The notes: generated by a model from the sequence alone, not told the origin. A stretch of DNA of 64,000 bases from Fodinibius sp051746985 (GCA_051746985.1 JBNJFP010000007.1:1-64000), one strand, 5' to 3'; shown: positions 35,252-45,337, counted from the first letter of the stretch. A program made the numbers and translations.

Positions 35252-36412
35252 ATGGACTGTCAAAAGCATCTATTCTCTCTGCCTGATAATCACCATTACA
35301 TCAACTGCTCATATCTTTCGCCACTGTTAAAATCGGTGGAAGAGGCTGGCATTCAGGGGATTAAATCGAAGAATCTTCCGTGGAAAACAACACCCCAACA
35401 CTTTTTTGAGGATAGCTATACCCTTCGTACGCTTTTTGCGGAGCTTGTTAATGCTCCGAACGCTAATGATATCGCTATTATGCCGGCCGTTTCGTACGGA
35501 CTGGCAACGGTGGCCAAAAACATTGATCCCACCAAGGGAAATACCATTGTGATTGCCGGCGAACAATTTCCGAGCAACGTGTATGTGTGGAAGCGATTCT
35601 GTAAAGAACACGACTTTGAGCTCAAGGTTGTTGATCCACCGGAAGAATTTAGCAATCGCGGGCAACAGTGGAATGAACGCCTGCTGGACGCCATCGATTC
35701 GGATACGCTTTTGGTTGCCCTCAGCAATGTGCACTGGACTGACGGAACGTGGTTTGACCTAAAAACAATCGGTGCCAAAACAAGAGAAAACGATGCGTAT
35801 TTTGTGATTGACGGTACGCAGTCGGTAGGTGCCTTGCCGATTGACGTACAGGAAATTCAGGCCGATGCCCTGATTTGTGCTGGGTATAAGTGGCTCATGG
35901 GTCCGTACTCTATGACACTTGGCTATTTGGGCCCGCGCCTGCAAGATGGCATTCCCCTCGAAGAAGGTTGGATCGTGCGAAAAGACAGCGAAGACTTCAG
36001 CGGCCTTATTGATTACAAAGATGACTACCAGCCGGGGGCGGTGCGTTTTGATATGGGGGAACGCAGCAATTTTGTGTTAGTGCCGATGATGATTGCGGCA
36101 TTAAAGCAGATTTTAGCATGGAAACCGAAAAACATCCAGACCTATTGTGAGCAGATAACGATGAAACTAAAGAAAGGTTTACCGGACCACGGATATCGGA
36201 TTGAGGATCCAGAGTGGAGAGCCGAGCACATGTTTGGAATCCGGCTGCCAGCGTCTGTATCCCTAAAAAAACTGCAGCAGCAACTCGACGAACGCAACAT
36301 CCATGTGTCGGTGCGGGGCTCAGCGGTGCGCATTTCGCCCAACGTGTATAATGATGAACAGGATGTTGATGCGTTGGGTGAGGTACTCAAAGGATTAACC
36401 GGTAATACATAA
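35252..36412 (+). CDS. Aminotransferase class V-fold PLP enzyme
   Basis: This 386-residue PLP enzyme has the NCSYLSPL start of the fold. The cofactor-contacting Asp lies in VIDGTQSVGALPID, and the Schiff-base lysine is in ICAGYKWLMGPYSM. The family contains cysteine desulfurases, kynureninases and isopenicillin N epimerase-like enzymes. There is no conserved desulfurase Cys loop, so an aminotransferase or epimerase-like activity is likelier. The substrate is unknown. Confidence 0.88.
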   Translation: MDCQKHLFSLPDNHHYINCSYLSPLLKSVEEAGIQGIKSKNLPWKTTPQHFFEDSYTLRTLFAELVNAPNANDIAIMPAVSYGLATVAKNIDPTKGNTIVIAGEQFPSNVYVWKRFCKEHDFELKVVDPPEEFSNRGQQWNERLLDAIDSDTLLVALSNVHWTDGTWFDLKTIGAKTRENDAYFVIDGTQSVGALPIDVQEIQADALICAGYKWLMGPYSMTLGYLGPRLQDGIPLEEGWIVRKDSEDFSGLIDYKDDYQPGAVRFDMGERSNFVLVPMMIAALKQILAWKPKNIQTYCEQITMKLKKGLPDHGYRIEDPEWRAEHMFGIRLPASVSLKKLQQQLDERNIHVSVRGSAVRISPNVYNDEQDVDALGEVLKGLTGNT

Positions 36413-36451
36413 TGTAGATCGACGTATTACGTAATTCGTAACTATATAATT

Positions 36452-36565
36452 ATGGATCAGAAAAATCAGGAATCGGAACCCAATTACTGGCTCACCTTTG
36501 CGGCAGGCCTTTTGTTTATCGTGCTCCTGGGCATTTTTACCTACCTTTTTAACTATCCTATTTGA
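36452..36565 (+). CDS. Small single-helix membrane protein
   Basis: A 37-residue ORF begins MDQKNQESEPNYW and then forms one membrane helix (LTFAAGLLFIVLLGIFTYLF). It ends 5 nt before the ATG of the sodium:solute symporter. Small helices encoded just before a transporter are often accessory subunits, as YhdT is thought to be for PanF, but this protein resembles no named one. The close spacing and clean topology support a real gene. Confidence 0.55.
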   Translation: MDQKNQESEPNYWLTFAAGLLFIVLLGIFTYLFNYPI

Positions 36566-36570
36566 CCATT

Positions 36571-38316
36571 ATGCACTGGATTGACTGGCTTGTTCTTATT
36601 GCATTTTTGGGATATACCATCTGGGACGGGACCCGACACGGCAAGGAAAGTGAAGATATTGAAGGTTTTTTTATGGCCAACCGGTCGATGCCGTGGTGGG
36701 CCATGGGACTTTCGGTAATGGCTACGCAGGCTTCGGCTATTACTTTTATCGGCACTACCGGTCAGGCATACGTCGAAGATATGCGGTTTGTGCAGATTTA
36801 CCTGGCCGTGCCATTTGCGATGATTATTTTATGTCTGACGCTGGTGCCCTATTTTAACAAACTGCAAAATTTTAGCGCTTACGAAGTGTTGGAGGAACGG
36901 TTTGGTCTTACAACGCGGCTGTTTACCAGTTTTCTTTTTCTGATGTCGCGCGGACTGGGGTTGGGGATTATTATTGCTGCACCCTCGTATGTGTTGGCTG
37001 TTTTGCTGAACCTGCCACTTTCGACGACCATTTTGATTATAGGAATTATTGCCACGCTTTATACCATGGTTGGGGGCATCAGCGGGGTTATTCGTACGGA
37101 CGTTAAGCAGATGGCCGTCATGATCTTCGGGCTTGCTTTTTGTTTTTACTGGATACAATATCAGCTACCGGATGGCGTGGACTTTTCGGATTCCCTATAC
37201 CTGGCCGGTACGCTGGGAAAACTGGATGCACTGGACCTCAGCTTTGATATCAGCGAGAAATACAATATTTGGACGGGCGTTTTTGCGGCGCTCTTTTTGA
37301 TGCTTTCCTATTTTGGAACGGACCAAAGCCAGGTGCAGCGATATCTAACGGCCAAGTCATTGAATGATGCCCGCAAATCGTTGCTTCTTTCGGCTTATGC
37401 CAAAGTGCCCATGCAGTTTTTTATTCTATTGCTGGGTGTAATGCTCTACGTGTTTTATATCTTTGGATCGGCGCCTCTGACCTTTCAGAGCAATACCCCG
37501 GTGGCAGAATCGGAACAAACACAAGTAGCAGGAGAAATGTTGCTTCAGGAGTATGAGACTACTCATAATGACCGAAGAGAAGCAGCTCTTTCATTGTTAG
37601 ATAATAAATCTTCTGATAACGCGGAGGCGTTTCGCGAGGCTGACCGACAGCTTAATGAAGTCCGTGAGTCAGAACTGGAGCGACAAGAGAAAATCACCCA
37701 ATCCGGTCGTGATGATACTAATTACATCTTGCCCTATTTTATCTTGCATGAAATTCCCATCGGCATTATTGGGCTCATTGTTGCCGGTATCTTTGCGGCG
37801 GCCCTCTCGAGCATCGACAGCGAACTAAACGCCCTGGCTACCATTTCTATTGTGGATTGGTACAAGCGGCTGGATTCGAGGGATCGAGATGCGGCATGGT
37901 ATTTACGATCATCACGATTTACGACTGTTTTATGGGGACTACTTGCCACAGGTGCAGCTTTGGCCCTTGGCGAAACGCGATCTATTATTGAGCTGGTTAA
38001 CAAGGTGGGCAGCTATTTTTACGGTTCTATCCTTGGGGTTTTTGTATTGCTGCTTTGGGTAAAGCGTGCAAACGGGGTAGGAGCATTAACGGGACTCATC
38101 AGCGGTATGACCACCGTCTTTTTCTTCGATCGTCTTTTTGAACACCCCGACGCAAGCGGCTGGCACTTAGTGATGCCCTGGCACGAAACCCCAGAAGGAT
38201 TTACCAAGGCCATTGAATATCTGTGGCTTAATCCCGTGGGAACGATCGTAGTTGTTGTGGTAGGTATTACCGTCAGTATTTTTTGGGATAAACTGAACGA
38301 TAAGTCGCTTCCCTGA
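36571..38316 (+). CDS. Sodium:solute symporter (SSS family)
   Basis: This 581-residue inner-membrane transporter starts at ATG 36571; the TTG at 36562 would overlap the small upstream gene. It has family signatures such as FFMANRSMPWWAMGLSVMATQ, 'QASAITFIGTTGQAY' and GIFAAALSSIDSELNALATI. Between helices at about residues 320 and 390 there is a charged insertion (SEQTQVAGEMLL to SELERQEKITQSGRDD) absent from most SSS members. It moves a solute (sugar, acid or amino acid) with Na+. A terminator follows at 38455. Confidence 0.9.
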   Translation: MHWIDWLVLIAFLGYTIWDGTRHGKESEDIEGFFMANRSMPWWAMGLSVMATQASAITFIGTTGQAYVEDMRFVQIYLAVPFAMIILCLTLVPYFNKLQNFSAYEVLEERFGLTTRLFTSFLFLMSRGLGLGIIIAAPSYVLAVLLNLPLSTTILIIGIIATLYTMVGGISGVIRTDVKQMAVMIFGLAFCFYWIQYQLPDGVDFSDSLYLAGTLGKLDALDLSFDISEKYNIWTGVFAALFLMLSYFGTDQSQVQRYLTAKSLNDARKSLLLSAYAKVPMQFFILLLGVMLYVFYIFGSAPLTFQSNTPVAESEQTQVAGEMLLQEYETTHNDRREAALSLLDNKSSDNAEAFREADRQLNEVRESELERQEKITQSGRDDTNYILPYFILHEIPIGIIGLIVAGIFAAALSSIDSELNALATISIVDWYKRLDSRDRDAAWYLRSSRFTTVLWGLLATGAALALGETRSIIELVNKVGSYFYGSILGVFVLLLWVKRANGVGALTGLISGMTTVFFFDRLFEHPDASGWHLVMPWHETPEGFTKAIEYLWLNPVGTIVVVVVGITVSIFWDKLNDKSLP

Positions 38317-38454
38317 CGGCATTGAATGAATAATAAGTTTTCATAAACCTTTTCAAAACTGTATCACCCTGTCCACCAGCTGGCCGATTAGGGTCTGCTG
38401 GAGAAACAAGTTCAGCATGATATAGTAAGTTTTGCAAAGACTTATTTCCAATAA

Positions 38455-38483
38455 AAAAGCCCCGGCTAATAACCGGGGCTTTT
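38455..38483. terminator. Bidirectional terminator, SSS gene / metalloprotease
   Basis: A perfect 11-bp stem AAAAGCCCCGG/CCGGGGCTTTT with a 7-nt loop lies between two convergent genes. Confidence 0.88.
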
Positions 38484-38512
38484 CCTATTCATTTATTATT
38501 TAGCTTCTATTC

Positions 38513-41005
38513 TCAATCATCAGAATCCAGAATATTCTCAACACGTTTTTCAGCATCGGCAAGGTGAGCACCCGTTTTTCTGTCACTCACTCTGTTTTTA
38601 GTATTCTGGATATTCTCTAACAGAATTTCCAGCTGGTTGCGAACAATGGGGCGAATGTCAGACTGACTAACATCAACGTTGGTCCATCCAGCAAACTCCT
38701 GAAATGCATCCGGTACGCTGTCCAGCTCATTATTCATCAGGTACTCCATACGCTCCAGATACGCTCGCTGCAGATTTCGACGATAGACGTCAATTGAGCT
38801 GTTGTTATCGAGCTCACTCCAGATTCCGTTGCGTAGATCGTCCATCATCTCGAACGCATCGTAGGTATCCTCAGAAGAACGAGCTTCGAATTCAATAAGA
38901 CGCGCTAATCGCTGGGGATCGGTTAGATCGTTCAGCACCGTTACTTGCGCGCTACGCATTTCATCAATCACCGTTGACTGGTTGATACGATCCAAAACAT
39001 CATGCTCGATCATCCACGAAGGGGTATTAAAACCGTAATCAACAAGAAAGTCCATAGCACGCTGCTGCTTTTCTTGATCCACGAATTCATATACGGCACC
39101 TTCCTGATCGTAGGTTTTGAAGTTTTCGTACACACCACCAACGTTTTTGGTCACGTGTCCCATATAACGTCCCCACTGTGTTACCACGTTATCATAGAGC
39201 TCTTCCAGCTCATCGTAATTGGCACCGTCGCGCTTAGTCCACTCAACCAAGTTAGAAGTGATGCGCTTGAGGTTAGCAATTCCAAGCTCGCTTGCTTTCA
39301 TCGCATCATCGCCAAGATCTTCGTTCTGCGAACGGGGATCAATTTTACTGAACGTCTGACGTCCATAAAAATAAACGGGGTCATCAGCACGCTCAATAGT
39401 CCATTCGTTAAGTTTCGCTTCCTTCTCTTCCTTGCTCATATCATCCGGAAACCAGCTATAGCCCCACTTAACCGACCATTTGTCGTATTCACCGATATCG
39501 GGATCAAAGTTTTCTACCCCGTCATCGGGTTGGGCAATATAGTTAAACCGGGCATAATCCATAATGGATGGCGCTGTTCCGTGTTCTTCGGTAAAGGAAG
39601 GAGAACGCAGAGAATCGACTGGAAACGCAGCACTTGAACCCCAGTTATGTGGCAGACCAAGTGTGTGCCCAACCTCGTGGGCCGATACAAATCGAACAAG
39701 CTCACCCATCACCTCATCCGCAAACTGAACGCCCCGCGCATCGGGGTTGGCTGCAGCAGTTTGTATAAAGTACCAATTGCGCAGCAGGTTCATCACGTTG
39801 TGATACCATCCGATATCGCTCTCAAGTATTTCTCCTGATCGTGGATCGTGCACATGTGGTCCGTATGCGTTTTGGATATCAGAAGCAAAGTATCGAATAA
39901 CCGAATAGCGAACATCCTCGGGGCTCCAATCGGGATTCTCTTCTTTAGAGGGCGGATCTTTGGCAATAATTGCATTCTTAAAACCGGCTGCCTCAAATGC
40001 TTCCTGCCACATTTCTACACCCTCCTTTAAATATGATCGCCATACTTCGGGAGTGGCGGGATCAACATAATAAACAATGGGTTCTTCCGGTTCTACGAGT
40101 TCCCCATCCAGATAGGCCTCTTTATCTTCGGGCACCAGCTGGTAACGCGTAACATACTGCTGTTCTTTTGCCTTGTGGCGCTCCGTACCATAGTCGGTTT
40201 GCTCAACACTGAAATACCCCACCCGCTGATCGTACGAGCGCGGCTCCATCGGCTCTTTGGGTAACAGTACCATACTATGGTTTATTTCCATCGAAATGGT
40301 ACCCGTAGATGCATTTGATGGGGGATTTCCTGCATCGTAAGTCATCCAGTTGCGCGCCTCGATATTTTCGGGGTAGCTGTTAATATGTTCGATAAACGAG
40401 CGTTCTTTGTCGAGTCGGGTCACTTGGTACTCTTCTCGTTGATTGCTTTGAAGCCCCATTGACTGGATGTCATCAGCATAGAGCTTTGTAGCATTTATGA
40501 CTACGCCTGATGAATCTTTGCCTAGCGATTCTATATCAAAAGAAGCGATTATAGGTTCAAAATTAGAATTTTTGACAGCCTCATAAACAGGAAGCGAATC
40601 ACTCGCTACATTTTCGTACGAAACATGACGGAATAAAATTTTATCGTCTTTTTTCTGCCAGCGTACGACTTGTGTATTCAGCTTTTCGCCGCCGTAGCCA
40701 ATTTCATCTTGCGTTTCAGCGATACGAGATACCAGCAGCATTTCACGATTCAGCAAAGAATCTGGTATTTCGTAAAAAAACTTCTTGTCGATTTTATGAA
40801 CGTCGAATAACCCCTGGTCGCTTTCTGCCTTATCCGTGATAACTTCACTGTAAGGCTTGATGCCGTTATCAGACTGGTCTTGTTGCTGGTCGGGGCCTGA
40901 TGATTGTTTTTGTGATTTTTGGGAACTGGCACATGCCGATAGTATCCCTACACACAAGACCATCAACCCCATAAACTTGAGACTCTTTTGAATAGAAAAT
41001 CGCAT
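38513..41005 (-). CDS. Zinc-dependent metalloprotease lipoprotein, DUF5117/DUF5118
   Basis: A protein of about 830 residues. The ATG at 41005 is chosen because a lipoprotein signal follows at once (MGLMVLCVGILSACASS, acylated Cys); the longer frame to 41089 would place it internally. DUF5118- and DUF5117-type regions precede a metzincin-like active site HEVGHTLGLPHNW (about residue 450), followed by PSIMDYARFNY as a Met-turn. It is anchored to a membrane on the periplasmic or outer side. Peptide substrate unknown. Confidence 0.9.
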   Translation of the reverse strand: MRFSIQKSLKFMGLMVLCVGILSACASSQKSQKQSSGPDQQQDQSDNGIKPYSEVITDKAESDQGLFDVHKIDKKFFYEIPDSLLNREMLLVSRIAETQDEIGYGGEKLNTQVVRWQKKDDKILFRHVSYENVASDSLPVYEAVKNSNFEPIIASFDIESLGKDSSGVVINATKLYADDIQSMGLQSNQREEYQVTRLDKERSFIEHINSYPENIEARNWMTYDAGNPPSNASTGTISMEINHSMVLLPKEPMEPRSYDQRVGYFSVEQTDYGTERHKAKEQQYVTRYQLVPEDKEAYLDGELVEPEEPIVYYVDPATPEVWRSYLKEGVEMWQEAFEAAGFKNAIIAKDPPSKEENPDWSPEDVRYSVIRYFASDIQNAYGPHVHDPRSGEILESDIGWYHNVMNLLRNWYFIQTAAANPDARGVQFADEVMGELVRFVSAHEVGHTLGLPHNWGSSAAFPVDSLRSPSFTEEHGTAPSIMDYARFNYIAQPDDGVENFDPDIGEYDKWSVKWGYSWFPDDMSKEEKEAKLNEWTIERADDPVYFYGRQTFSKIDPRSQNEDLGDDAMKASELGIANLKRITSNLVEWTKRDGANYDELEELYDNVVTQWGRYMGHVTKNVGGVYENFKTYDQEGAVYEFVDQEKQQRAMDFLVDYGFNTPSWMIEHDVLDRINQSTVIDEMRSAQVTVLNDLTDPQRLARLIEFEARSSEDTYDAFEMMDDLRNGIWSELDNNSSIDVYRRNLQRAYLERMEYLMNNELDSVPDAFQEFAGWTNVDVSQSDIRPIVRNQLEILLENIQNTKNRVSDRKTGAHLADAEKRVENILDSDD

Positions 41006-41247
41006 AAATAGATTTAGTTGTGTTTGTTTTGATTTATTAAAAACATAAAAGTTAGACGAGCAGCTGAAGGAATCAACCTTAACCGCCAATTATGATGTAA
41101 AAAGATATTTCAAAATACCTTTTTGGAACCCTTTTGTCATATATCATCTACAATACCGTTATATGATATGTATAGACACAAAGCTGAATTAGCCTAAGTG
41201 CCACAGCTTTGTTACTTTGTTTAGCAATATTAACAAATGGAGAATCA

Positions 41248-41865
41248 TTGGAACATCTGCTGTATTTTTTAAAAGATCTAAAAAAAGTTGGAGCTATCGC
41301 TCCCAGCTCAAAATTTTTAGCCAAAGATCTCGTTTCGCAACTTAAACAAAAGTTGGCCAATACCACCAACTGTCAACCCCTTAACATTTTGGAGATTGGT
41401 GCCGGAACGGGATCTCTCACCAAACAAATATCTAAACATCTACGGCCAAAAGATCGTCTGGATATTGTAGAGATACATAAAAAGTTTTTCCAAATCGTAA
41501 AAGTAAAGTACCGCCACAACAACAATATTCGGGTTCATCATTCCGATATCCTTAACTTTCAACCCGATCGTCGGTATGATTTTATTTTCTCAAGCCTGCC
41601 ATATGAGAATATGTCCGAGGAGATTACCAAACAGATTTGGAAAAGAAAGCTATCACTCTGTTCGAATAATGCCTTTATAAGCTATTTTAAATACTTGAAA
41701 TTTCGTGATTTCAAAAGTGACTTTGAAGAACAGGTTGTAAAAAAATATGGCCAAAATAAAAAGATTGTGATTCTTAATCTGCCACCTGCTAAAATTTATA
41801 CCCTTGAAATAAACCAGGCCAACACCGAAAAGCAGATAACTTCCGACAGTGCGCATGTTGCTTGA
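41248..41865 (+). CDS. Class I SAM-dependent methyltransferase, phospholipid N-methyltransferase-like
   Basis: The protein has FLKDLKKVGAIAPSSKFLAK, the opening seen in PmtA-like phospholipid N-methyltransferases and relatives. The SAM site is ILEIGAGTGSLTKQI, and 'DFIFSSLPYENM' replaces the NPPY-type motif of rRNA dimethylases. TTG at 41248 is preferred as start because GGAGAA (41239-41244) precedes it; a TTG at 41209 adds 13 residues. The stop codon abuts the stop of the convergent membrane-protein gene. Lipid head groups are the likely substrate, though rRNA is not excluded. Confidence 0.78.
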   Translation: MEHLLYFLKDLKKVGAIAPSSKFLAKDLVSQLKQKLANTTNCQPLNILEIGAGTGSLTKQISKHLRPKDRLDIVEIHKKFFQIVKVKYRHNNNIRVHHSDILNFQPDRRYDFIFSSLPYENMSEEITKQIWKRKLSLCSNNAFISYFKYLKFRDFKSDFEEQVVKKYGQNKKIVILNLPPAKIYTLEINQANTEKQITSDSAHVA

Positions 41866-42195
41866 TTAAAAGAATCCAAGGTTCAAGACTACAAGCAACA
41901 AGCTAAACAGAAAAGCCCATCCAAAATTTTCAATCTTCATTCCCTCTATCAGGGCATCCACCAGCATCAGCATGAGGGCGTTTATCACAAGGATAAACAG
42001 ACCAAATGTCAAAATGGTGATAGGAAACGTCAGAAAAACAAGAATAGGTTTTACCAACGTATTGATAATTGCCAATAAGATGGCCACTCCTACAGCGGTG
42101 AAAAAACTTTTTATCTGAACCCCTTTAAGGATGTAGCCGATTATAAAAATTCCAATACTGTTAACTAATAATGACCAAATCATAATGTTATCCAT
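41866..42195 (-). CDS. Phage holin 4 superfamily-like (YvlD-type) membrane protein
   Basis: A 109-residue protein with four hydrophobic helices and the pattern GVQIKSFFTAVGVAILLAI, then NTLVKPILVFLTFPITILTFG, as in the family named after a holin but found in non-phage settings. The role is not known. There is no phage gene nearby, so lysis is improbable. It is the tail end of a minus-strand pair with the Hpt gene 52 nt upstream. Confidence 0.8.
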   Translation of the reverse strand: MDNIMIWSLLVNSIGIFIIGYILKGVQIKSFFTAVGVAILLAIINTLVKPILVFLTFPITILTFGLFILVINALMLMLVDALIEGMKIENFGWAFLFSLLLVVLNLGFF

Positions 42196-42247
42196 TTAGG
42201 TGAGCATTTTTGGGGTCGTACGAATAACATCAAAAAAGGTTGTGGGG

Positions 42248-42607
42248 CTACTCCTTTAATGATTCAACTTTGACTGATAACTCTGTAAGGGCCTGCTCGC
42301 ATAATGCTATAAATTCTGTGGTCTGATTCTTCAACTGATCAGAAATATTTTCATTCATCGCTTGCTCCTCAATATGGATGATCAGATCATGGGCTTTTTC
42401 CATCCCCATATACTTAAGGCTCGGTTTTATTTTATGAGCCTGTTTGTATAGTTCTTTCCAATCACCTTCGTGATATGCCTTTTCAATATTTTCGATCGTA
42501 GCCGGGGCATTACCGAGAAAAGTCTCAGTTGTTTCAATGATAATCGACTCATCACCCATTGCCAATTCACGTAAAAAGGACAAGTCACTTACTTCGTTAG
42601 TATCCAC
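42248..42607 (-). CDS. Stand-alone histidine phosphotransfer (Hpt) protein
   Basis: The 119-residue protein has a four-helix Hpt pattern. The phospho-accepting His lies in YKQAHKIKPSLKYMGM, which is the usual HxxKxxxxxxG motif. It relays phosphate between receiver domains of a hybrid kinase and a response regulator. No hybrid kinase or full receiver lies beside it; possible partners in the window are the two kinases at 9238 and 14607, but these lack fused receivers. Confidence 0.88.
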   Translation of the reverse strand: MDTNEVSDLSFLRELAMGDESIIIETTETFLGNAPATIENIEKAYHEGDWKELYKQAHKIKPSLKYMGMEKAHDLIIHIEEQAMNENISDQLKNQTTEFIALCEQALTELSVKVESLKE

Positions 42608-42676
42608 GGAAAGTTATCTGTTATGATATAGGAAGTACGAAAATAATATAGAGCAGCATGGATAAATGTCCGGCTT

Positions 42677-42751
42677 TTACCCCGTCAACATGACAATACT
42701 GACAAGCACCAACAATGTAACTTTTAAAATTAATGCCTTCCAATCTTTCAT
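42677..42751 (-). CDS. Possible 24-residue hydrophobic peptide
   Basis: The 370-nt space between the Hpt gene and copA holds one short frame, MKDWKALILKVTLLVLVSIV and four more residues, with GGGAA about 8 nt before its ATG. It would form one membrane helix. Nothing else in 42608-42977 is recognisable as a gene or RNA. Chance is a serious alternative. Confidence 0.25.
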   Translation of the reverse strand: MKDWKALILKVTLLVLVSIVMLTG

Positions 42752-42977
42752 TATAATATTCCCAGAACTTATCTCTTTATTGTATAGGGAAAAACAACTC
42801 ATAACTAATAACAAAAGCCTTCTTCAATAGCAAGTTATCAACATCAAAAATAGCCCTTTTTACTACGGCTGTTTTTCCAAATGCAGTTTCAAGAGAGATA
42901 AAAAGGCATTTTGTTACAAATTCCGCACCAGACATTTCAATTCGAAAGTTTTCCACATAGTTATCAACACCTTATCT

Positions 42978-45236
42978 TTATTTTGTTGATAGGTCTGTCT
43001 TTTGAAGACGCTTTGAGTTAAAAACAACATTAATGGAGCTAAAAGCCATAGCAGCCTCTGCCAAAACGGGATGCATCATTCCAACGACCGCCAAAGGAAT
43101 CATCACCACATTATAAAAGAAGGCCCAAAACAGATTCTGCTTTATTTTCTTGAAGGTTGCATTGCTTAACGTGATCGCCTGAACCACCGATTGCAGTGCC
43201 CCTTTCACCAAGACAATATCACCCGATTCTATCGCCACGTCCGTTCCCGTTCCAATGGCAATGCCGATATCAGCCTGGGTCAATGCCGGCGCATCGTTAA
43301 TGCCATCACCGACCATTACTACCTTATTACCCGCTTGCTGCAGTCGTTTAATTTCTTTGGATTTCTGATCGGGAAGCACGCCCGCAATAACCTGATCGAT
43401 TCCAACTTCACCTGCTACCGCCCGAGCTGTGCGTTCATTATCGCCGGTAATCATCACGGGCGTAAGTCCCATTTCTTTAAACGCAGCAATAGCTTTCTTG
43501 CTGTCACTCTTGATGGGATCGGCAATGGCTATCATTCCAGCTACCGCTCTATCTACCGCAACAAGAACTGTTGTTTTCGCCTCCCGCTCAAAATGCTCAA
43601 GTCTTGCAATGGTATCCCCAGAAACGTTAATATCATGTTCACCAAGCAGCTGTCGGGTTCCAATTAATACCTGCTTACCATCCACAACAGCCTTAATTCC
43701 CTTGCCTGATACGGCCTCAAACTTTTCGGCATCCTTTAGCTCAATATTCTGTCTATGTGCCCGACTGACTATCGCCTCACCCAATGGGTGTTCCGACCCT
43801 TTCTCGGCCGATGCCGCATATTTCAATAACTGTGATTCATCGAAATCCGTCGCTGGTACTACATCCGTAACCGAAGGCTGCCCCTCGGTGATAGTCCCCG
43901 TTTTATCGAGCACAATCACATCAGCTTCGCGAAGTAGTTCAACCGCTTTACCTTGACGAATTAAAATTCCATTTTCGGCTCCAAGTCCCGTCCCAACCAT
44001 CAGGGCAGTGGGCGTGGCTAATCCCAATGCACAGGGACACGCAATAACCAGCACGGCGATCGCTGCATAAAAAGCCAAGGCCACTTCTCCCATTCCGGGG
44101 TTGACCCATGGAATAAAATCAGAAGCCCACACTGTAATTTGACCAAAAAATTCTGGAAACAGCATCCAGGCTGCCCACGTGGTAACAGCCAATACCAAAA
44201 TAACCGGCACAAACACAGCCGTAATTCGATCAGCGAATTCCTGGATCGGCACCTTTGACCCCTGCGCTTCTTCCACCATTCTAATAACCTGACTCAAAAA
44301 TGTTTCGCTGCCCACTTTAGTAGCTTGCACTTTAAGGGTACCGTTTTTGTTAATCGTTGCCCCAATCACTTCGTCCCCTTTCGACTTCTCTACCGGCATC
44401 GATTCTCCGGTCGCCAGCGATTCATCCACACTACTTTCTCCATCAATTACTTTACCATCAGTGGGTATTTTTTCGCCAGGGCGAATGACCATCACCTCAT
44501 CAACCTGCAGGTCCTTTATGGGGATGGTCATTTCCTTGCCATTACGCATAATGGTTGCCTCTTTGGCCTCCATCGTCATCAACTTTTTGATCGCCTCAGA
44601 AGCACGCCCCTTCGCCTTGGTTTCCACATAACGCCCCGTAAGATGAAAGGCCATAATCATACCCGCAATACCGGCAAAGCTGTGAAAAGGAGGTGCCATC
44701 CCAAAAAGATGCAGTAGTGCCACAAATCCAGTTGCCAGCGCGGCAAGCGAGCCAATGGCAATCAGCACGTCCATATTGGGCGATCCGTTTTTAGCTGATC
44801 GCCAAGCCCCCTTCAGGGTTTCCCAGCCGGGATAGAAGATGACCCCAGCCGAGAGGCCCAGCATCATCAGCTGATACACAAGCTCCCCTCCAACGGCATA
44901 GCCAGCCACCATTTCGGGAATCATCAGCAAAATTATGGGGATGGTCAGCGCCCACGACCACCACATTTTTGAGTAGGCTGCATTAAGCTTTTTTTTTCCG
45001 GTTATATCGGAATCTTCATTGTCTTCATCCTTTTCTTTTACATCATAACCAGCTTGCTGCACTGCTTCTTTCAATGCCTGATCACTTACAGCGCCGTTAT
45101 CAAATTCGACCAAAGCTTTTTCGGTAGCCAAATTAACCGACACCTTTTTGATACCTTCAATATTTGAAAGCGCATTTTCTACGCTGTTAGCACAGCCTGC
45201 GCAGTGCATCCCTTCAATTTGCAATGATTTTTTCAT
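42978..45236 (-). CDS. copA: Copper-translocating P1B-type ATPase
   Basis: CopA exports Cu+ from the cytosol across the inner membrane. About 752 residues. The ATG at 45236 begins MKKSLQIEGMHCAGCANSV, an HMA domain with CxxC; an upstream in-frame ATG (45269) adds 11 residues. Then come membrane helices, the TGES actuator motif (ATGESMPV), the metal site CPC in VIACPCALGLATP, the phosphorylation site DKTGT and the hinge GDGINDAPAL. Tyr-Asn (FFYNVVMIP) and MAFSSINVVFNS in the last helices fit Cu+ ATPases. The HMA-AraC gene upstream is its likely regulator. Confidence 0.93.
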   Translation of the reverse strand: MKKSLQIEGMHCAGCANSVENALSNIEGIKKVSVNLATEKALVEFDNGAVSDQALKEAVQQAGYDVKEKDEDNEDSDITGKKKLNAAYSKMWWSWALTIPIILLMIPEMVAGYAVGGELVYQLMMLGLSAGVIFYPGWETLKGAWRSAKNGSPNMDVLIAIGSLAALATGFVALLHLFGMAPPFHSFAGIAGMIMAFHLTGRYVETKAKGRASEAIKKLMTMEAKEATIMRNGKEMTIPIKDLQVDEVMVIRPGEKIPTDGKVIDGESSVDESLATGESMPVEKSKGDEVIGATINKNGTLKVQATKVGSETFLSQVIRMVEEAQGSKVPIQEFADRITAVFVPVILVLAVTTWAAWMLFPEFFGQITVWASDFIPWVNPGMGEVALAFYAAIAVLVIACPCALGLATPTALMVGTGLGAENGILIRQGKAVELLREADVIVLDKTGTITEGQPSVTDVVPATDFDESQLLKYAASAEKGSEHPLGEAIVSRAHRQNIELKDAEKFEAVSGKGIKAVVDGKQVLIGTRQLLGEHDINVSGDTIARLEHFEREAKTTVLVAVDRAVAGMIAIADPIKSDSKKAIAAFKEMGLTPVMITGDNERTARAVAGEVGIDQVIAGVLPDQKSKEIKRLQQAGNKVVMVGDGINDAPALTQADIGIAIGTGTDVAIESGDIVLVKGALQSVVQAITLSNATFKKIKQNLFWAFFYNVVMIPLAVVGMMHPVLAEAAMAFSSINVVFNSKRLQKTDLSTK

Positions 45237-45337
45237 GGTACTACTACTCTTTGTGTTTTGATTCAACACAACAATAACGTTTGATTTTAAAAAATGCGTT
45301 ACAACTACTTGCCAAAAAATGTGTAAAATTTTTGGAT

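Noticed and set aside
41866..42195. Prophage, based on the holin-like protein
   Set aside because: No other phage gene is present, and this holin-named family occurs widely as an ordinary membrane protein.
42608..42977. A copper chaperone (CopZ) gene next to copA
   Set aside because: No frame with an HMA motif is present; the only ORF is a 24-residue hydrophobic peptide.
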